Shown here one piece after another: positions 39,678 to 52,374 of a stretch of 64,000 nucleotides of DNA. Each line of letters begins with the position of its first letter. Within the stretch, counting starts at the first letter, position 1. The position numbers were made by a program, and so were the translations under genes. The notes under the pieces were generated by a model. It ran no database searches. It worked only from the letters and a program-made list of their open reading frames with translations, and was not told the DNA's origin. Source of the stretch: Thamnaconus septentrionalis (lineage: Eukaryota > Chordata > Actinopteri > Tetraodontiformes > Monacanthidae); assembly GCA_009823395.1 (NCBI GenBank), contig CM020509.1, positions 19,223,501 through 19,287,500 of the forward strand. Reading direction: 5' to 3'.

Positions 39678-42600
39678 CACACACACGCAAAGCACGTGTT
39701 CACATACACGCGCACAAAAACAGGCAGTCAAAAATAACAAACCCAAATAAGACAACATTCACACAGACACACACACACAAACACAACACACACGCACACA
39801 CACGCACACACACACACAGCATGAGCACTGTTCCAGTGACATTAGCTCCACAGTGTTCTCTCTGTGCTACATGCTGCCATCATTTCCACTGTGCTAACTG
39901 TAACTCACTATCTCTCTTTCTCACGCTCTCTCTCTCTGGTGACATGACATCTTTTTTTGTGTTGTTATTACTGTGCTAGAGTGAGAACAGTGTGACGACA
40001 ACACAGGGGCACATCTGAAAGCTCACAAAATATTTTCCTGAGAGGCTGCGAGGCTGCACTGCTGACGCTACAGACTTCCTGCTGTCCCTGCACACGAGCA
40101 CATCATTTTTTTATTTTCAGTGGTGATGGTGATGCCAAGTCACAGATGAGGCTAGTGGAGGTCTGAAGGCATGCTTGCATTGTCGTGATCCATACAAAAA
40201 GAGAAATAATAATAGAATAAAAAATAAATAATAAAGCATTTGGCTTGAGCGTTAACACCACAACGGTTTGAGAACACAGAAAAAAAGCCCGATGACATCA
40301 CTGGACGAAGTGGCGAGTTTGAATCCCCAGAGGTAAACAGCAGGATGACAAGCAGGGGGCTGTTACACACTGAAAACAGTGTTTGAGTTGCATGACCTGA
40401 ATCACGTCGATGAAAGTCTGATGCTTCAGGAACCTTATTTTTGCTCCAGCTTTAAAAACGTGGCCCTTATATGATCTTGAATGCAACATCTCTGATTTGA
40501 ATTTTTAAGCTTTGATTGACGATGTAATCAGTATGTCCAGAGGTTGGATTATATCGAAGAGCTTTTCAATACCCACTTCTTCCTGAACTCAGGGTTGTAG
40601 GGTTTTCTTTTGCTTTTCTTGCTATACTATAATATAATACTACAATTACATAGCAAAATAAAAGCCTGTATGAATGGCCACCAATTTATTTTTTGTTTTT
40701 TTTAATATATATTCCAGGTCCTACAAAGTGCTGATGTTAATCATCACATTGATTCCACAATACCACAACAGCTCAAATGAATGTTAGCGAGACAAGATCT
40801 CACATCATCAGATTGTCTGGGCCAAGTGTTCTGTGGCATCGATCTTCATAAATCCACTGGCTTCCCCTCCACTTCCCAGGAAGAAGCATGTGGCAGAACT
40901 TTAGGCATCTTTTGTTGGTAAAAGCCTCATTTCTTACAATGTCTTTTATGGCTGTTTACATTAAAACAACCATCTCTTAACTACAGGTGAAGAGTATCTA
41001 TACCCAGAAGTACATAATATAGCTATTCATTCATTCATTCATCTTCTATACCCGCTTATTCCTATACAGGGTCACGGGGGTCTGCTGGAGCCTATCCTTA
41101 GGGCGAAGGCAGGGTACACCCTGGACAAGTCGCCAGTTCATCGCAGGGCGATATAGCTATTAAGAGAGCCAAAACACATTCTTATGATACATTTTTTGAA
41201 ATTTGGCTGATTGGTTCAGAGTTTGATCGTTGCTCAGTTCTCTGCAGTATTTGGGGACGATGTGTAAATACTGCAGACCTCTTGCTTTCTCTGTCTTTTA
41301 TTCAGTCTTCTGAGCCTGCTGTGGTGTTACACTCGAAATGGCAAGCGCACAGACATGACAACACAGAGGACAAAACAAAAAAAAAAACACACAAGAAAAA
41401 ACCCCCGCAACAGAACATGAAGGAGTGAGGGAGGGGGGGGAAACAAAGAAGAGTGGGTGAAGGAGGAGAAAACACGTAGACAGAGAAGGGAGAAGAAAGG
41501 TGCAGCAGTGTGCCCAGGAGAAGGAGGCGGAGCTAGAGGAGGAAGAGGAGGCATCTGAGGAGAAACTATTCCCTCACACGCCACAGCTTGGACTGACTTT
41601 GTCCCTGAACCATCTCAAACTGGACCAGCGACGTCCTCAGAAGACTGAATGAACGGTTAAATGAAGAAAAATGGCTCGAGAGACCTCTGCTGGTTTTACC
41701 TTCTGATAATTAAAGACGCCGGGAAGCAACTGGTCCGTTTCCTTCACAGCTTCTCAGAAGCATAAAGTGTCCTCCTCCTCCAACCATCTCTGCCTTATCT
41801 CACCTGCTTCCTCCTCCAAAAGCCTCTGGACACTCTGCTGGGAGCGGGAGGGGAGGTGGGGGGGGTGTGAGGGGAGCGGGGGGGCGGGGGGGGGCGCTGG
41901 CTTCTAAATAAAGGGCCTCTGTCGGGGTGGACAAAGCCTACTAGAGCCTCGGCCCGGCATTGTGTGTGTGTGTGTCACCCAGCGCTGATACAGGGAGAGA
42001 CGGGAGGGAAGGTGAGCCGGCTCGGCACCGTGGAGCCAAACTACACGTGTGCATCGACTCTGACTGGTAGCCAATCAGACTGACTGGGAGCCCATAATGA
42101 GGCCGGAACCACACGGTGGAGGACCTTCGCCCGCATTTGGCTGCAGCACTTTGTGGGAAATACTCACAGCTTGCATGTGTTTTTAATTTGTAGGGGATTC
42201 TGGGGCCAGTGTGTTCGATAGGAAAGCCCAGAGGAAGAGGAGGAAGAAGAGGGGGAAGAGGAAGAGTAGGAGGAAGAGGAGGTGGAGGAGAAGAAGAAGA
42301 AGGAGGAGGAGGAAGAAGAGCAGGAAGAGGAGGAGGAAGAGGAAGAGAAGAGGTGGAGGTGGAAGCAGAGGAGGAGGAGATGAAGAAGACAGAGGAGGGA
42401 GGGGAGCAGGAAGAAGAGGAGGAAGAAGAGAGCAGGTGGAGGAGAAGAAGAAGAAGGAGGAAGAGGATGAAGAGAAGGAAGAGGAGGAGGACAACGGAGG
42501 GAAGAGATGGAGGAGGAAGCGGAGGAGGAGGAGATGAAGAAGACAGAGGAGGGAGGGGAGCAGGAAGAAGAGGAGGAAGAGGAGGAGGAGGGGCTATATT

Positions 42601-45600
42601 CCTGCTTGTTGTTGTGGACGAGCCGCTGAGTTTTTGGACTGACGCTCGGAAAATTTGCACTCTGGTGACGTCATGCATTCGTCCCAGGCTGGGTTGTATC
42701 TTTTCAATGGCGGCCTGGTGGGAGGCAGCTGCATGCAGAGACGGGAGGCGGTGGGAGGGTCCATGTCTTTTAAAACAGGGCTTTGGGCGGGCGGGAGAAA
42801 AAAGAGGGACAGGTTGAGGGAGACCCATGCAAGTTGTTGACTTTAGAAAAGAGGATGGCACAACGATGTGTGACTGTGAGCGGATCTCGGCAAGAAAAAC
42901 CCTTTAAGCACAGCAACAAGTGAATGTAATAATTATAATAGTCATCCATACCCAAAAATTTAATTCTGAGAAGCCCTGCCAGCGCAGAAAGTTGTGGTGG
43001 TAGTGGTGGTATAAGAGGGAAAGAGACAGATCAGGGTCAGGTGTGACGTCAGCTTTGAAGCAGATATATGTAGATATATATATAGAAATATATGATTTTT
43101 GGTTTCCTGTGCACTCTGAACCAGGATATGGGTTAATTAACACAGTCAGCCATAGCAATTAACAGGCGTACCGTCCGGTAACAGACACACAACTCAGACA
43201 GCCTCGGCTCTGTGACCCCCAGGAATGACAGGGACGAAAAGAATAAAGAATAAAATAAATGAAAGCTGCAAGCAGCGTTGATGGGGCTGAGTCCGCTCGT
43301 CGCGACCCCCTTCCTCCCCTACGCCTGCCAACGCCCCCGACGCACCCCAACACCTGCCGCCGACCCCTCACGATGCCTACCGACCTATTCAGAATCCTGT
43401 AAACCCCTGCCAATGCCTCGGGGATCAAATGTGCGCAGGAATTTGCTTATGACATTTGTCTGTAGGTGGTGCTATGGAGCACCTATAGTTGTCATTTTTG
43501 CGTTTAAAAAAAAATTGTTCATCGGTGCTGACGTGCTTGCCGAATTTCATCAAAATTGAACAAAGTTAAAGAAATGGGGGTCAAATGTGAACAGAAATTT
43601 GATGATGACATTTTTGAATCATCAAATTATTTGAACTGGACACCGCTCGTCACAACTGCCTCCCCCCACAAATCGCAAAAAAAAAAAACCTGACTCTGCA
43701 GGTGGCGCCATTGATTTAAGTTTGAACATAACAGACCTTGCCCTCCTTTCTCTCATCCCCCCCTTTCTCTCCTCTTGCCTTTCCCCCTGCAGCAGACGTG
43801 TGAATGGTTCATCTGTGTATGTGTGTGTGTGTGTGGCGCTGAATTTCCCTTCCCCCGCACAGCTGCAGCATGGGGTGGAGTGCAGAGCAGTCACAGACAG
43901 TCAGAAAATGAGACAACAAATTAGTGTTACTATCTCATTTTTGTCTCAGAAACTCTTTTTTTAAGCCATCAGGTTAAAGGTTAAAGGGGTCAAAATGGGG
44001 GTCAGATGTGAGCAGAAATTAATTTTTGGGTCACCAAATTATTTTATTTGGACACTTTCTTTGTATGTGTGGGGGGAAACCTACTTGACAAGAAGCACAC
44101 GTCCGTATTTTTTTGGGACTCTGGCCCCTCCCCTTTTTGAAACAAGGGTGGTTCAAGTTGGGTTTTGCCACTTGTGCTTGTAAACTGTACGGAAATATTC
44201 ACTAAAAAAATAAACTACGGGGTTCTCACCCATTATTTCAGCAACTTCTGATCTTCACAGTCTTAGCTATGTTATACAATGTATGGCACACCAAAAACAT
44301 TTGCGAGTTTGGAGGAGAAAACGTTACGTGCACATACCTGCAGACAAGCTCTAATGGTGCGTTTTCTGGTCGGTGAAATATAGCTGAGGATCACATGTAC
44401 ACATGGGCTTTGGTCCCATGGCTCTACTACGGTCGTACTGGCCGCGAAAATTTTTCTCGTTGGTTTTTTTTGCCTGTAGGTGGCACTACGGAGCACCTAC
44501 AGCAGTAATTGTTCCGTTATTAAAAAAGAATTTTCACCGGTCCTGACGTGCGTGCGGAAGAGTTTGAACGAGGTATAAGAGGTCAAAATTGGGTCGAAAG
44601 ACGCGTTGGGTAAAGAAGAAGAAGAATAAGAGGAAACGTTGCGAAAGACGTGGCACGAAGCACGTCGAGCGCCGTCGTTCGTCGGGCTCAGCCCCAATAA
44701 ATAACAATTCATTAAAAACAAGAAGTGAATAAAATGAAAAGCAACAAGGGGTAAAAACAAAGAACAAAAAGCATAAAAAGTGAAGGAAAAAAAAGGCAGG
44801 AACAGGCAGGTGGGGGAAAAAAACGACATGCAAGGGAGGGAGAGACGGACCAGGACAGCGAGACAAGAAGCCACATGACTTACTGCAGCATCGACCAGAG
44901 CGCATTTCTGCAGTCGACAACATCGCATCAACATTAAGAGGCAGTGAGTTAAATCTCCAACCAAAGGAAAACCAACAACAACAACAACAAAAAAGAAAAA
45001 CACCAACAACAGTACAGTCGATGAGGCAGTGTGGGAGGGGAGGGGGAGTGAGGGAGGCATGGCGGGGGGGTGGAGCTTTGACAAATGGCAGTTGTGCGCC
45101 TTTCTGCGTTCATTTATTTCACAGCAAACCTCGCGTACAGCATTTTTTTTTTTTTGTTATCCCACGACTGCGACTGAGCGCTACTGTAACCCGATATCAT
45201 ATGATTTACAGAGAAATCATCGCAGCATTCCAGGTATCCACGGCAACGCAACGAAACGCAACGCAAGCATGCAGCACTGGTCGTAAAGAAGGACTGACCA
45301 CACGGAGGGAAAAAAAAAAATAGAAATAAGAAAAAATGAAGAAATCAAATGAATAACTAAAAAGAAAAGCCAGCCGGTGATCGGCCCTGACCTCGGTGAC
45401 CTCAGCGGCTCCGTCTCTAACGGCGACCACCGGGGGGAGAAGGGGGCAGGCAGTGACAAATTAAAACACCTTCAAAGTCACACAAAGAGCAGCACAATGC
45501 AAAAATCCATACATAAATAATAATTGATAAATAAATGATGAAAAAGCAGCTGGATTTCAGCGTGAAGACAGGAATCTATGACGGGGTCAGACAGATGTCG

Positions 45601-45646
45601 CTCCGAGTGGGAAACCGGCTGGTTGAGATTTGCCTCCACCCACACA

Positions 45647-45680
<34 letters not shown>

Positions 45681-47775
45681 CGCACGCACGCACGCACGCA
45701 TGCACGCAGAGCAAAACATGACAACTGGGTGTGGGGCGACAGTGTTTGACTCCCGCTGACAGGAAGGTGGCGCTCACGTCATCCCTCCGTGTGATTGGAG
45801 GATTTCTGTGAGTCGTTGTGACGACTTTTTGTGCAGGTTAAAATGCGACTCGCTGACACCTGGTCGAAAAAAAAAAAACTCCATGCAGCCGCTGCAGAGT
45901 GAAACACATGCTGCGCTTGTATCCACTGGGATGTCAAGGAATAGTTTGACTTTCAGATTTTAGAAAATCTACGATCATTTCAAGGAAATTCAGGGATTTT
46001 TTTTTCCCTTGCCAGGAAACAGAAGGGATTTTTTGACGCTTGCTGACACTGTCGAGGTGGAAACGTCATTTTATCTGCTGTCTGTGAAACAACAGCTTGA
46101 AAATATAACATGAGGGAGTAAAAGGTGAAGTTTAAAATCGTGCCGTGCAACATTTTTAGTCAAATTTACAAAAATGCTGGTGGGCTAATTTTAGAAATGA
46201 AAACATCTTGCATTTAATGTGTAAGAATAATAAGAGACATTTCTCTCATCAAACTATTCCTTGACTTGAGTTCCGCTGTGATGGGAAGGAAAAAACACGA
46301 GGCTCCAAGCAGCAAACATTTCAAACAGCCAGCAGCATCATGACCCATGAAAGATGATCTACTCTGAGTCAAACCTGCGGGTTGCATTATTAACCACAAG
46401 GAGTCTTTGTGATGCTACTGATAAGCCTCTTTAACAAAAAAAAAAAAAAAAAAAACGAAAATAAAAAATCACTGCTATGAAATCCATCAGATTTAATCAT
46501 GAAGGATGCTTTTCAGATCCTGTTTCTTTTAGATTTGAACTGTTGATCTTGTAATGACCCTAAATCTCATTCCCCTTCTATTTGGAATTTGGACAGAAAA
46601 GTCTGGCTGCAGTTCAAAACAGTGTCAGAGGGCCTTTACGTCGGCGTCCATAAAGCTTTGGATGGACAGACACACTCAGACAGCAACAAAAAAAAAAAGA
46701 AAATCAATAAGAGACTTTCTCTGTTTGACGAGGAAAAGGTAGAATTGACTGACTGACTTTTACAAGAGAGTTTTCATTCATGCAGTTGAAACAGATTTTT
46801 TTTCCCAAACAGCACAGATGTGTATCTTCTGGAGAAAAGAAAACAGAGTTGCAGGAAAATTTTTTAATGAATTCTCTGTCTCCTCTGTTTACTTTGGTGC
46901 AATTTAAAACTTCACCCAATCAAGAAAAATCACAGGTTCTCATTAAAGTTTAAAGACCCCCTCCAGCCGTTACTTCCTGTAGGGGGCGGGACTTTTTATT
47001 TATGACATCACAAAGTGTTTGTCTCAATGATTACTATATATTTCTAGGTAATCTTTTTTTATTTAGCACCTTATACTCGCATCTTCAGATATTCGATAAA
47101 GGGGAATTTCTTTTAAACATATTTGAGATCAATGTAATATGTAATATTATCAGTGCAGTTATACATGTGATGAGGGGATCTTTAAAATGTGTCTGGATCA
47201 TTGTTAACCCAACAGCACCTTAGGCTAAAGTTTTTTTGGAAGGGGTGAGGCATTCGTCACACTTTCTACAGCATATGTGTCAAACTCTGGCCCGCGGGAC
47301 AGATTTGGGCCCGCGGTGTAATTATATTTGGCCCATGAGGCAATACAAAATCACTACTACTATACAGCGCGTCTAACACTAATACTACAAATCCCAGAAT
47401 GCTCTGCTCAGTCAGGATAAGACATTCATTGAAGGATATTATTATTTCTTAATTGGTTTATTGATGGTACTTTATTTTGAAATGTAATGGAAAAAGGTTA
47501 CTTTTCAAATTTCAAATCAGAAGGTCCACATAAAAAGGCTCGCCGTTTTATCTTATGAAAGATTTTAATTATCAATATCACTGTTGGTCCGCTACAATGT
47601 CCAATTTGTCATTTTTGCCCACTGTGCATTTGAGTTTGACCCCCCATTCTACAGGAACAAAAATCATTTTTTTAAAACAATGTTTGTAAGATGTTTGTGT
47701 TACTTGCTCGCTGGGCACCAAAGATGAAGCAGGGGAGACAGGGAGAGGGTCGGGGAGGGGCAGACACTGAGGCAT

Positions 47776-47825
<50 letters not shown>

Positions 47826-48172
47826 CCTCCATCCAGCCCCCTCTGATGTAGCATGCAGCAGCATCTCAGTGGGAAGAAGAAGAAGAAGACAGACAGGAGC
47901 AGATGGACATACTGTAGAATTCGGTGATGACGGAGTTTTGACAGCGGTCCCCCGAATAGTCATTGGGACACCTGATGGAGGGAAAACAAGACACAGGGGG
48001 GAGGGAGGGAGGGGTTAAAGGTACAGAGGGGGGGTAAAACAGGAGGAGAGAAACATAAAGACAGGAAGAGAGGCGGGCGGGGACGAGAGAGGGGGAGGGA
48101 GGGAGGGAGGAAGGGAGGGGAGAGGGAGAGAGAGAGATGAGGGGTTAGAAAAAAACAGCACAATCCACCAAG

Positions 48173-48228
<56 letters not shown>

Positions 48229-50629
48229 CTGCATACCGTGACATCACCGCCACCAATATGACATCACTGCTACGGCTCGGACATCAGTCATGAAAGGGTT
48301 CATGTGATGGCGGTGCAGCAGGGTGGGAGGGGCCGAGGGCGTCGGCCTCCGAGCGGCGGCTCTCAACACACGGACTCACAAACACACACACACACGCACG
48401 CGCACACACAACACGACCCGACTGGCCGACCCCTGGAGGGAAGCGCCGACCCCTTGAGGAGGTGAAGGGAGGCGGAGCTGGAGGTGAAGCACCAGAGACG
48501 TCCGCCGCCGTTTGTTTTGTTACCCAGGTTTTTTATTTTAAAGGGCCGGCGTGTAGTTTTTTCAGGAAGCCCGCCTGACAGGAGCGACTAGGAGCTAAGA
48601 GCCTTGCTATATGTATATTCTTATATATATATGAGAACGACCACAACTGGGAAAATCAAATCATTTTCATTGTACTGCTAATGTACATTTTCATGAATGC
48701 ATTTAAGGGCAGTATGTTCATTTTTTTTTACCAATATAAAAAGCATAAAATCAAGCCAAATTTTACACACTGGACCTTTAAGTTGCTAATCATTCAGAGA
48801 AAGCAATAAAAAAAAAAGTGGAAAAAAAACATTTTGGTTCATGTTAAGAGAGAAAAAAACCAGTGACAAATTCCATTTTTCTCATTCATTTATCAGGATA
48901 CGACAATTCACAAAGTAAATTAGGCTGCTGAGTGAAGCCAGCAGGATTTTCCTCCGTTCCACTCCATGTCAGTTTACTGGGGAGATGTTTCCAAGCCTTC
49001 TCACCGGAACAAGGCTGAATGAACCAGAATCCAGCCACTGCAGCCTTTCAAACCGTAGCTAACCTACTGTACACTGATCATAGCGGGACCACTACCACCA
49101 ATAGCCACTAGGTGATGCTGCACAGCAGAGAAGCTGAGCCCTCACAGGAGAATCATCATAATTAGTCATTGAGGAAAAATGAAATTGAGCAGTTTTAAAT
49201 GGCTGAACATTATAAACTGCTTTGAGTTCTTGTTTCCACACCTGCTTTAATGTTCAGGACCATGGCCAGCTCCTGCTCTGTTGCCAGGTTTCCCACATAG
49301 GGGGCGCTATGACAGCAGCCAGTCAAGCAGAGTGCAGAAGAGTGTTTATACGTGTTTATATTGTCGGAATTCTATTGTAGTTGTAACAACAAGTGTGATG
49401 GTGACTTAATCAATTGTTTTTTTTATTTTGGAAACTCTCACAATTAAAAAAGACCCCACACAAATACAACAATGAGCTGATTTGCCACAAAACTGCACCT
49501 CAGCTGCTCAGCCGTGCTTCTGACTTTTATTTAGGATGATGCAGAAGTAAAGTGAAGGGCGGATTTTTGCAGCATGTCGTTAAAAAGTCACTGCGCTCTG
49601 TGGTCAAAGTGTAATGAAGATGAAACTTTGCTGCCAAAAAAACACCCTGAAGGAACAAACAGGCGCTGCAGCACGAGCAAGGGAGAGAACACAACATCCT
49701 GACTGTGTGCTCCTGAGGTCAAAGGTCAGTCATTAATCTCTATTTTAATGGGGGACATAAAAAGGCCCTAAATCAATCCTGGGGACTGAGCCTTAAAGGG
49801 ACAGCACGCAAATGCAAAAACTTACATTTGGTCAGTTCGTGTATACCACTTCCTGCTGCGCTGATCGTGGCTCTGGTGACATTTTCTGATCCGCATTAAC
49901 GAACTTAAGAAATAATTACATTATCATAATTCCTCCCAGTGCCAGGACAACAGACGGACGAGACTGCTCCTTTCATATTACGTCTTTGCAATCATGGTGA
50001 AGCCTGAAAATAAACTGAACTTGCTATTTTTGCACAGGCTAACATGAACGTGGCTCTGGGAGACTGAAAGCATCCTGTTAGTGCTGCTATTTCAAGACCA
50101 CCCAAACTGCAGTGCGGAGAGACAATGTGCTTATCCACTGTTGTTTCTGGCGGATACAGTGCATGGCTTTCATTGTGATGAAGTTCTAGAACCATCACGC
50201 AGATTAGAAAATGTCACTGGAGACTCTTGTCAACATAGAAGATTAGCAGGAAACGGAAGAAAAAAAAAATGCTCCTTCCATTTGTTGTTTGAGAAGTTTG
50301 AGATTTTGTGAACTGGTCCTTTAAATGAAGAGGGCAGGATTAAAACAATCCTCTGGGCAGTACAATAGAATTCAATAGAACAGAGTAGATGTACTTTATT
50401 GATCCCAAATTGGGAAACTACGCAGCAATGTATCACACACACACACACACACACACACCTACACACGCAGACACACACACGCACAGCGCAGTGCTTTCCA
50501 TGCAGCCGCAGGATGTGGCGTCCCGTCAGGCAGGAACGTGATTCATATTCCGACTCTGTGCGTCCGTCAGAAAGCAGATCACGACTCTGGAGCCAACCAG
50601 CGCTCACGACGCTCCTCGCTGCGTCCTCG

Positions 50630-50685
<56 letters not shown>

Positions 50686-50992
50686 CATCCCTGAAATATG
50701 TAACGCTCAGGACCAAACCCTGGATTCATTTCTTTTCTTTTTTTTTTTTTTTTTTTTTTTTTACAAGGAACACTTGGAGGACCTCTGTACACCCGCTGTC
50801 CTTGAGAACGTATTATTTAAGAAAAAAAAAAAGGGCGGTGGTGGGGGTGGGGTGGGGTGGGCTGGTGCTCTCATAAAGGGCGGCTCTTTAACTCCAGAAA
50901 GGCCCGGAATCGTGTGTCATAATGGGTGTCGCGGCTTTTAGCGAGGCAGGAATAATTGATTTAATCTTTTTATTGCCGTCACTGATAGCAGA

Positions 50993-51027
<35 letters not shown>

Positions 51028-52339
51028 GGCGCTCCAATATAAAAACGATACATATTAAAAGCTCATCTCGCCGCGCCATTATACGGTAACGTGATGGGTG
51101 CGGCCCCCCCTCGCTCCCCCGCCCCTCCCCATCGTGATGGTGAGACGGCGGAGGCTCTCTGGCGCCGGTGATTTACAGGCAGGTGAAAGCGACGCATCCA
51201 CTTAAAAAAAAAAGAGAAAAGAAAAAAAAAAAGAAAAGTGCACGGCGGCCGCCCCCCTCACTGAACCACCATCCTTCTTTTCCTCTCTCTCAACCATAAA
51301 GGGGCAACTTGCATTTTGAATCAATTACAGCAAGCTCCCCCCCCACCCCCCGAACAGCCCACTCAGCAATTTCCCATAGAGTTAAAAATAGAGCGGGGAG
51401 GGGGGGGAGGGGTGAGGACGAAGGGGAGTGAGGGAGGGGTGGGGACACTGGGAGAAGCCCTCCGCCGGTGGAGCTTTTACTGTAAATCATCTCTCCCCAC
51501 CCCTTTTTCCCATCAAGCCCTGCTCCCTCTCCCCGCCGCCGCTCTCATCGTGCTCGTCCTTAAGCTCACAGAGCGAGCGCTGGCGAAGGGGGTGGTGGGT
51601 GGGCTGGTGGGGGGCTTCTTTGTTTCAACCTCCTGAATAAGAACGAAAAGCCCTGCAATGCAATGTGATTAATTTGGCTACATGCATTACAGGGCTCGTC
51701 GTGCTGAAGAAGGGGAAGAGAAAAAGGAGAAAAAAAAGCAAGCAGTGTGTGGTGCTGGGCCATCGATAGCCGGCCGACCTCGTGGCATTTTGCAGATTAG
51801 ATTGCAGGGAATTAGCTTTATTGATATGGCATTTGCAGCCTAGCATGTGAAAAAAGAAAAGAAAAAAGAAAACACGGGTTAATGTTCCCCACTGCCTGCT
51901 TTGCCAGCCAGACGTCCCCTCCCATTAATCTGGGGTTGGGGTGGTGGGAGGCGGAGAGTGTATGAGGGAGGGTGGGGCGGGGGGCAGCAGAGCTAATCTT
52001 ACCCACGTCTATAATATGGACTTTAAAGGAGCCGTGGGTGAGGGAGACACGGCCGGGGCCTCTAACGGCAAACACACACAGCCGTGGGCCGTTTGCACGG
52101 CCTGATCTCCACTTAAAGCCTCCACGCTGCCGCTTCCTCTGTACGTAGAGGCTCCATTTTGCACCGCAGCCTCGCTGCCCACCTCAGACGAGGAGGAGGA
52201 GGAGGAGGAGGAGGAGGAGGAGGAGAAGAAGAAGAAGAAAAGGAGGAGCGGAAACCCGAGAATACCTTCCACCTTCCTTTCAAATTCATGCTGCCTGTCT
52301 GCAGCTGATCTGCAGAACCAGCAGCATCCCGGAGGGTTG

Positions 52340-52374
<35 letters not shown>

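Larger units (their letters stand above)
39629..47912 (-). other. nrg2: nrg2 intron between EGF and transmembrane exons
   Basis: The 8.3-kb intron holds no further recognisable exon. Its contents are CA repeats next to the exon, a dispersed fish repeat at 41028-41155, a G-rich tract at 41850-41895, the polypurine tract at 42224-42598, an inverted-terminal element at 43261-44700, (CA)n at about 45640-45680 and an hAT-like element at 47272-47646. Confidence 0.6.

Noticed and set aside
41941..42861. A 306-residue minus-strand open frame rich in Ser, Pro and Leu, and a 202-residue Glu/Arg/Gly-rich plus-strand frame
   Set aside because: Both are read through the polypurine tract. Absence of stop codons follows from composition, and no domain is visible.
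50230..50941. Long frames with Thr-His or Cys-Val runs
   Set aside because: They come from (CA)n/(GT)n microsatellites.
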